This document shows, piece by piece, positions 5,121-9,838 of a stretch of DNA of 9,838 bases. The translations under genes were made by a program, and so were the position numbers. The DNA lies in contig DAOWDR010000616.1 of assembly GCA_030638935.1 (NCBI GenBank), forward strand, positions 1 through 9,838, read 5' to 3'. Source of the DNA: Desulfobacteraceae bacterium (GTDB taxonomy: Bacteria; Desulfobacterota; Desulfobacteria; Desulfobacterales; Desulfobacteraceae). Every line of letters begins with the position of its first letter. The stretch's first letter is position 1. The notes under the pieces are model-generated. The model had not been told where the DNA came from and did no database searches. It worked only from the letters and a program-made list of their open reading frames with translations.

Positions 5121-7697
5121 ATGTTTAAAAATATGGGACTAAAATTTAAAATCATCCTTGGCAGCTCCATAACGCTGGTTTTAATGGTGATACTTGGTAT
5201 AGTCAGCATTAATGCCACCAAATCATTGACAAGTTCCAATGAGAGAGTGGATCATACACATGTCGTGATTGCCACCGCCAACCAGATTATTGCCGCTGGT
5301 GTAGATATGGAAACAGGTATGAGAGGGTATCTTTTGGCTGGAAAAGAGGAATTTCTTGCCCCTTATAACGGCGGCCGGGGAAAATTTTATAAACTGGTGG
5401 CTTCTTTGTCCAAGACCGTAGATGATAACCCGGCCCAGGTCCAGCTTTTATCTGAAGTCAAAACCAATGTTGATGCCTGGCAAAAAGATGTGACCGAAGT
5501 TCAGATAGACCTGAGACGAAAAATAGGAAATGCCCAAACCATGAATGATATGGCACATCTTGTAGGCCAGGCAAAGGGTAAGGTCTATTTTGATAAATTC
5601 CGGGAGCAGATAGCCGAGTTTATTGGCAGGGAAGCAAAATTGATGGAAGAACGGCGGGTGTTTTCCCGTAAGGCAATGAAAAAGAACGAAGAATTTGCCC
5701 AGAAGACTACGGATACAAATAACTGGGTGGGGCATACCAAAAAAGTAGTTGCCATGGCCCATGAAATTATTGCGGCCGGTGTGGATATGGAAACAGGTAT
5801 GAGAGGATTTCTCCTGTCCGGCAAGGAGGAATTTCTTGATCCCTATAAAACAGGACAAAAAACATTTGAAGAATTGGTTTCAGCTTTGTCCATTATTGTG
5901 GATGATAACCCGGCCCAGGTTCAACTTCTCGCAGAAGCCAAAGCCTCCATCACAGAATGGCAAAAGAAGGTGACTGAACCTTTGATCAACTTAAGAAGGA
6001 GAGTGATAAAAGGCCTTGCACCTATGTCTGATGTGGCAGCGGAAGTGGGAAAAGCCAGGGGGAAAGCATACTTTGATAAGTTCAGGGGTCAGGTGGCCAC
6101 CTTTATCGGAAAAGAAGAAAAACTTATGGTTGAACGGCAGGCAGAATTAGTCAGCGTGACCAAAGCTGCGGCTGAAAACAGACAGATCATAGCCGATACC
6201 AGCAAATGGGTTGCTCACACCCAGGGTGTTATTAAAACTGCCAACGAGATAATTTCTGCAGCCGTGGACATGGAAACCGGTATGAGAGGTTACCTTCTTG
6301 CTGGCCAAGAAGGTTTTCTTGATCCTTATATTGCAGGTGATAAAAAATTTAATGAACTTATAACCTCCTTGTCCCAAACCGTGAATGATAACCCGGCCCA
6401 GGTTAAACTCTTATCAGAGGTTAAGTCCACTATTGATGCCTGGCAAAAAAATGTGACAGAACCCCAGATTGCACTGAGGAAAAAAATCGGAGATGCAAAG
6501 ACCATGGATGACATGGCAGACCTTGTTGCCGAGGCCAGGGGGAAAAAATATTTTGATAAATTTCGTAGTCAGATAGGTACTTTTACAGATAGAGAGCAAA
6601 AACTCATGGATGAGCGCAAGGCCAATGCTGTAAAAACTTCCAGCAACTCCATGTTCATGATCATCGGCGGTGTCATCCTTGCCATAATCCTTGCACTTAT
6701 TGTCTCTTTGTTCCTTGCCAATTCCGTGGCAAAACCCTTTAAAGCAATTTTCCAGGGACTCAAAACCTTCAGTACAGGCGAACTTAATAATGTAAAAATC
6801 AGATTCCAGGAAGTCATTGAAGGCCTGTCCTCTGGCTCCAATCAAGTGTCCCAAGCCAGCAGCGGGATTGCTTCAGGCAGCTCCCAGCAAGCAGCAAGCC
6901 TTGAAGAGACCTCATCATCTTTGGAAGAAATTTCAAGCATGACCAAGAATAATGCCGATAACGCAAATCAGGCCAACTCGCTGATGCAGGACGCAAAACT
7001 TGTGGTTACTGATGCCAACCAGTCAATGGAAGAGCTGACCAAGTCCATGGAGGAAATTTCCAAAGCCAGTGAGGAGACCTCCAAAATTGTAAAAACAATC
7101 GATGAAATTGCTTTCCAGACGAACCTGTTGGCACTGAATGCTGCAGTTGAAGCTGCCAGGGCAGGGGAAGCCGGTGCAGGCTTTGCCGTGGTGGCGGATG
7201 AGGTTAGAAATCTTGCCATGCGGGCGGCCGATGCAGCAAAGAACACTTCAGATCTCATCGAAGGAACAGTTAAAAAGGTCAATGAAGGTGCAATCCTTGT
7301 GGCAAAAACCAATGAGGCTTTTACTGAAGTTACTGACAGTACCACAAAAGTCGGGGAACTGGTTGCGGAAATCAGTTCTGCCTCCAAGGAACAGGCAGAT
7401 GGGATCAGCCAGGTCACCATAGCGGTATCGGAAATGGACAGTGTTGTCCAGCAGAATGCTGCAGGCTCGGAGGAATTGTCTTCCCAGGCCAATGAACTGA
7501 ATAGTAAGGTAGGAATCATGCTGGAAATTGTAGAGGGCAAAAAAAGCAATCCATCAAATGACCGGATGGTATCCCAAAGTATAAAAACTATTCCCCAGGA
7601 AATAAAGCAGCCTGCAAAACTAATCGGAAAAAAAGAAATTCGGCCCGACCAGGTGATTCCCTTTGGCGATGATGAGGAAGAATTCAAAAATTTTTAA
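5121..7697 (+). CDS. Methyl-accepting chemotaxis protein with three tandem CHASE3-like sensor modules
   Basis: This 858-residue transmembrane receptor has a first membrane helix at about 11-31. A periplasmic part of roughly 480 residues follows, made of three repeats of a CHASE3-like module (starting near V43, V203 and V364). Each contains VDMETGMRG(Y/F)LL(A/S)G, DNPAQV, W-Q-K and YFDKFR. The second membrane helix is at about 511-534. A short HAMP-like remnant (VAKPFKAIFQGLKTFSTGEL, 536-554) leads into a long signalling coiled coil. The hairpin tip is at about 661-699 (AFQTNLLALNAAVEAARAGEAGAGFAVVADEVRNLA). A consensus methylation segment AASLEETSSS (591-600) has E595-E596. The C terminus ends DDEEEFKNF, not a clear CheR-docking xWxxF motif. 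The ribosome site AAGGAG (5107-5112) is excellent. It should sense a periplasmic or membrane cue and signal through CheW from the preceding gene. Confidence 0.96.
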   Translation: MFKNMGLKFKIILGSSITLVLMVILGIVSINATKSLTSSNERVDHTHVVIATANQIIAAGVDMETGMRGYLLAGKEEFLAPYNGGRGKFYKLVASLSKTVDDNPAQVQLLSEVKTNVDAWQKDVTEVQIDLRRKIGNAQTMNDMAHLVGQAKGKVYFDKFREQIAEFIGREAKLMEERRVFSRKAMKKNEEFAQKTTDTNNWVGHTKKVVAMAHEIIAAGVDMETGMRGFLLSGKEEFLDPYKTGQKTFEELVSALSIIVDDNPAQVQLLAEAKASITEWQKKVTEPLINLRRRVIKGLAPMSDVAAEVGKARGKAYFDKFRGQVATFIGKEEKLMVERQAELVSVTKAAAENRQIIADTSKWVAHTQGVIKTANEIISAAVDMETGMRGYLLAGQEGFLDPYIAGDKKFNELITSLSQTVNDNPAQVKLLSEVKSTIDAWQKNVTEPQIALRKKIGDAKTMDDMADLVAEARGKKYFDKFRSQIGTFTDREQKLMDERKANAVKTSSNSMFMIIGGVILAIILALIVSLFLANSVAKPFKAIFQGLKTFSTGELNNVKIRFQEVIEGLSSGSNQVSQASSGIASGSSQQAASLEETSSSLEEISSMTKNNADNANQANSLMQDAKLVVTDANQSMEELTKSMEEISKASEETSKIVKTIDEIAFQTNLLALNAAVEAARAGEAGAGFAVVADEVRNLAMRAADAAKNTSDLIEGTVKKVNEGAILVAKTNEAFTEVTDSTTKVGELVAEISSASKEQADGISQVTIAVSEMDSVVQQNAAGSEELSSQANELNSKVGIMLEIVEGKKSNPSNDRMVSQSIKTIPQEIKQPAKLIGKKEIRPDQVIPFGDDEEEFKNF
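5247..6617 (+). repeat. Three tandem in-gene repeats of about 480 bp encoding CHASE3-like modules
   Basis: The modules lie at about 5247-5654, 5727-6137 and 6210-6617, with linkers of about 72 nt. The anchor VDMETGMRG starts at 5301, 5781 and 6264, giving periods of 480 and 483 bp. The extra codon is in module 2, where GLAPMSD replaces NAQTMND. By eye, modules 1 and 3 are about two-thirds identical over the 78 residues from DNPAQV to the end. Module 2 differs more. Short stretches remain nearly identical as DNA, for example around the METGMRG codons, which points to intragenic duplication. Confidence 0.93.
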
Positions 7698-7706
7698 AAA
7701 ATTGAG

Positions 7707-7738
7707 GGCAGAGGGCAGGAAATATCCTGCCCTCTGCC
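7707..7738. other. Perfect 14-bp hairpin between receptor and kinase genes
   Basis: GGCAGAGGGCAGGA (7707-7720) pairs perfectly with TCCTGCCCTCTGCC (7725-7738) around an AATA tetraloop, starting 10 bp after the receptor stop codon. No T-run follows on the + strand, so it is not a canonical intrinsic terminator for the operon. It could reduce read-through, protect the 3' end of the upstream message or be a processing site. On the - strand a run of six T's follows after 5 nt, but no - strand gene is seen for it to terminate. Confidence 0.75.
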
Positions 7739-7812
7739 GAAACAACCGGTATCTTTTCATGACAACAACTCTTTTTAAAATTTTTAATAATTGATAGTGC
7801 TGGAAAAATAAA
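7739..7812 (+). promoter_or_regulatory. Possible weak secondary promoter before the kinase gene
   Basis: Downstream of the hairpin, ATGACA (7759-7764) and TTTAAT (7783-7788) are separated by 18 nt and could form a weak sigma70-type promoter giving the kinase independent expression. The match is poor and the DNA is AT-rich. The alternative is simple read-through from the sigma54 promoter. Confidence 0.2.
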
Positions 7813-9838
7813 ATGAATCCAAGAACACGAGCTTTAATAACTATTGGACTAGTTATCTCAATACTGACCATGTTCTTTCTCTTTATTTTTCTCAGGCAGC
7901 AGAATCAAGCCTTTTCAGACACAGTCCAGAATGAACAGTATAGTCTGCAAAAACAAATGGAACTATTGATTGAACAGACTGCCAACCGATACAAGTCCCG
8001 GATTAAAAGCCTGGTCTCAAACAGAGTAAGGATCATGGATGCTTTTGCCAAAAAAGACAGGAGCGAACTTTTAAAACAGGCAGACCCGCTTTTAAAACTT
8101 TTCAAAAAAGAGAATTCTTATTTTACAGGCTTTTTTTTCGCCAGTCCTGATAATACAATTTTTCTTAGAGTCGGCAGGCCCGGGGTACATGGTGATGATG
8201 TAACTCACCTCAGCCCTCTTGTACCGGAAGTCAACCGGCTTAAAAAAATGATGTCAGGTTTTGAAATAACTAAGTCCGGGCTCAGTTATCGTATTCTGCA
8301 TCCAATATTTACCGATGGAGATTATATCGGCCTGCTTGGTTTTATTATCAATGCAGACTATTTTCTTGATCAATTGCACCAGACCAGCCATGCTTGGCTT
8401 CACAATGGCAGCCAAAAGGGAGCTGAAATTGCCCTTGTTTTCCCCAAATCAGAACTTGATAAGGCTGTTTTCCTGAACAAACCATATAGAACCATTGGCA
8501 ATTATGTTGTTTTTTCTGACATCAGGTCTCATTTCCATAAATTGCCGGAACACCTTAATCTTGATCAAAAAGTTCAAAAGATTAAATTTCATGGCAAAAC
8601 CCATGCACTTATACAAATTGGTAATTTTAAGAATTTTAAAGGCAATGGGATTGCAATGGGATTTTCTCTAATGGATATCGAAAGCATTGTTGCCGAAACA
8701 AAGCGTACAATTGTGCTGACTATCATTTTTTCCTTTAGCCTCCTTTTTTTCTCATTTGTCATAATTTATTTCAATTTCAATATTCTTTTTAAAAAAATTA
8801 CAAAATTGAACAACTCTCTTACCAAAAGCAATAAAGAGTTGGAATATAGGGTTAAGGAACGTACTGCTGATCTGCAAAAGGAGATTGGCGAACGCAAGGG
8901 GGCAGAGGCTTCTCTTATAGATAGTGAAGAAAAGTATCGGTCTATGATGGAATCCATGAAAGATCCGGTCTACATCTGTTCACCTGACTATCTCGTTGAA
9001 TATGCCAACCCGGCAATGATCAAAAGGATTGGCCGGGATGTCACAAAGGAGTATTGTTTCAAAGCCGTGCATAATTTAGATAAAAAATGTCCATGGTGTG
9101 TGCATGATAAGATTCTAAAAAACAAACAAATTAAATCAGAAATTGTCAGTCCATTGGATAATCATTCCTATCACATTACTCATTCTCCCATTGTCCACAC
9201 AAATGGCTCAATTTATAGGATGAATGTGTTTAGAGATATCACTGAGCATAAAACAATGCAAAAAGCTCTAAAAGAGGCCGGAAGCATCATAAACAAAAGC
9301 CCGGCAGTTGCATTTCTCTGGAAAAATAATCAGGGATGGCCTGTGGAATATGTTTCTGAAAATGTAAAGGAGTTGTTTGGCTACTCATCCAAAGAATTTA
9401 TTTCAGGAAAAATTTCTTATATAGACCTCATCCATACGGATGATTTAGAAAGAGTACTTGGGGAAGTTTCAATCCACAGCAATAAAAAAGATAAAATGGA
9501 TTTTGCCCACAAACCCTATCGAATTGTTACTCGAAAAGGTGATGTTAAATGGCTTGATGATAGAACCTTTATAAGAAAGGACCAGAACGGTATCATAACC
9601 CATTATGAGGGTATTGTTATCGATATTACCGATCAGAAAAAGTTTGAGGAAGAAAAAGATGAACTTGGGCTGAAATTACTGCAAGTTCAAAAAATGGAAG
9701 CCATTGGTACACTTGCAGGGGGGATTGCCCATGATTTTAATAATATCCTATTCCCAATTATGGGTCATACAGAGATGCTGATGGCTGATGTTCCTGAAAA
9801 CAGTCCAATCAAAGAGGGTCTTACAAATATTTATGCCG
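7813..9838 (+). CDS. Membrane sensor histidine kinase (dCache_3-like, PAS, PAS, HisKA), 3' end cut by the window
   Basis: The frame is open from the ATG at 7813 to the window end (675 residues). An in-frame TAG at 7795 makes this the first possible start; the ribosome site is weak. The protein has a membrane helix (8-27) and a periplasmic double-Cache region (about 40-295). The segment NTIFLRVGRPGVHGDD, then PLVPEVNRLKKMMSGFE and GLSYRILHPIF, resembles the dCache_3 family. A second membrane helix (300-325) and a coiled coil (330-370) follow. PAS 1 (about 371-480) contains C415 and CPWC (426-429). PAS 2, PAS_3-like (about 490-610), ends GIVIDITDQKK. A HisKA segment has H640 in GGIAHDFNNIL. The ATPase domain and any receiver lie beyond the window. 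Kinases of this type are often hybrids. It should sense a periplasmic ligand and phosphorylate a partner, possibly the NtrC-type regulator encoded at 2520. Confidence 0.93.
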   Translation, partial: MNPRTRALITIGLVISILTMFFLFIFLRQQNQAFSDTVQNEQYSLQKQMELLIEQTANRYKSRIKSLVSNRVRIMDAFAKKDRSELLKQADPLLKLFKKENSYFTGFFFASPDNTIFLRVGRPGVHGDDVTHLSPLVPEVNRLKKMMSGFEITKSGLSYRILHPIFTDGDYIGLLGFIINADYFLDQLHQTSHAWLHNGSQKGAEIALVFPKSELDKAVFLNKPYRTIGNYVVFSDIRSHFHKLPEHLNLDQKVQKIKFHGKTHALIQIGNFKNFKGNGIAMGFSLMDIESIVAETKRTIVLTIIFSFSLLFFSFVIIYFNFNILFKKITKLNNSLTKSNKELEYRVKERTADLQKEIGERKGAEASLIDSEEKYRSMMESMKDPVYICSPDYLVEYANPAMIKRIGRDVTKEYCFKAVHNLDKKCPWCVHDKILKNKQIKSEIVSPLDNHSYHITHSPIVHTNGSIYRMNVFRDITEHKTMQKALKEAGSIINKSPAVAFLWKNNQGWPVEYVSENVKELFGYSSKEFISGKISYIDLIHTDDLERVLGEVSIHSNKKDKMDFAHKPYRIVTRKGDVKWLDDRTFIRKDQNGIITHYEGIVIDITDQKKFEEEKDELGLKLLQVQKMEAIGTLAGGIAHDFNNILFPIMGHTEMLMADVPENSPIKEGLTNIYA

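Noticed and set aside
5301..6290. Regular repeats considered as CRISPR or insertion-element repeats
   Set aside because: The period of about 480 bp keeps the coding frame and repeats a protein domain. There are no short repeats with unique spacers and no terminal inverted repeats.
7138..7422. 94-codon + strand frame inside the receptor gene
   Set aside because: It is an out-of-frame shadow over the most conserved part of the receptor.
6968..7687. 239-codon open frame on the - strand
   Set aside because: It is antisense to the conserved receptor signalling domain, whose codon pattern produces long reverse frames. There is no ribosome site or recognisable domain.
7707..7738. Strong hairpin as a + strand terminator ending the operon
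   Set aside because: No T-run follows on the + strand, and the kinase begins 75 bp later in the same direction without a good promoter.

Overview
The window reads as a chromosomal segment of a strictly anaerobic, sulfate-reducer-like deltaproteobacterium, most likely of the Desulfobacterales. This is inferred from the selenocysteine-containing formate dehydrogenase, the moderate-to-low GC content, the dense sensory gene content with CHASE3, dCache and PAS modules, and the style of the NtrC-type regulator and HisKA kinase. No marker gene fixes the genus. All supported genes lie on the + strand.

Region 1 (1-2100): the 3' part, probably most, of a molybdopterin formate dehydrogenase catalytic subunit. 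Its reading frame crosses an in-frame TGA at 397 that is best read as selenocysteine, with a bacterial SECIS-like hairpin just downstream. A strong intrinsic terminator at 2061-2097 closes this unit.

Region 2 (2101-2519): AT-rich spacer holding an inverted repeat and a small open frame with a signal-peptide-like N terminus (2275-2496). The small frame may be a remnant of a secreted or membrane sensor.

Region 3 (2520-3902): an NtrC-family, sigma54-dependent response regulator (receiver, AAA+, Fis-type HTH). Its sigma54-contact loop reads GAFTNA instead of GAFTGA.

Region 4 (3903-4159): a 257-bp intergenic region with two interrupted palindromes and a well-spaced -24/-12 (sigma54) promoter at 4088-4103. 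The regulator is therefore encoded directly upstream of a promoter of the class it should activate.

Region 5 (4160-9838): a probable sensory operon. It encodes a small unrecognised protein with an alternating pattern resembling a receiver without its phosphorylation residues, then a CheW coupling protein, then a transmembrane methyl-accepting chemotaxis protein whose periplasmic part is three tandem CHASE3-like modules. After a long hairpin comes a membrane histidine kinase (dCache_3-like, PAS, PAS, HisKA) that runs off the window end. No CheA, CheR, CheB or CheY is visible.

Working model (inference): the NtrC-type regulator activates the sigma54 promoter, making a membrane sensory cluster of receptor, CheW, pseudo-receiver-like protein and kinase. 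The kinase may in turn phosphorylate the regulator, closing a feedback loop. The most distinctive points are the triple CHASE3 receptor, the receptor/CheW pair next to a non-CheA kinase, the small receiver-like protein, and the GAFTNA regulator beside a sigma54 promoter with candidate enhancer sites.
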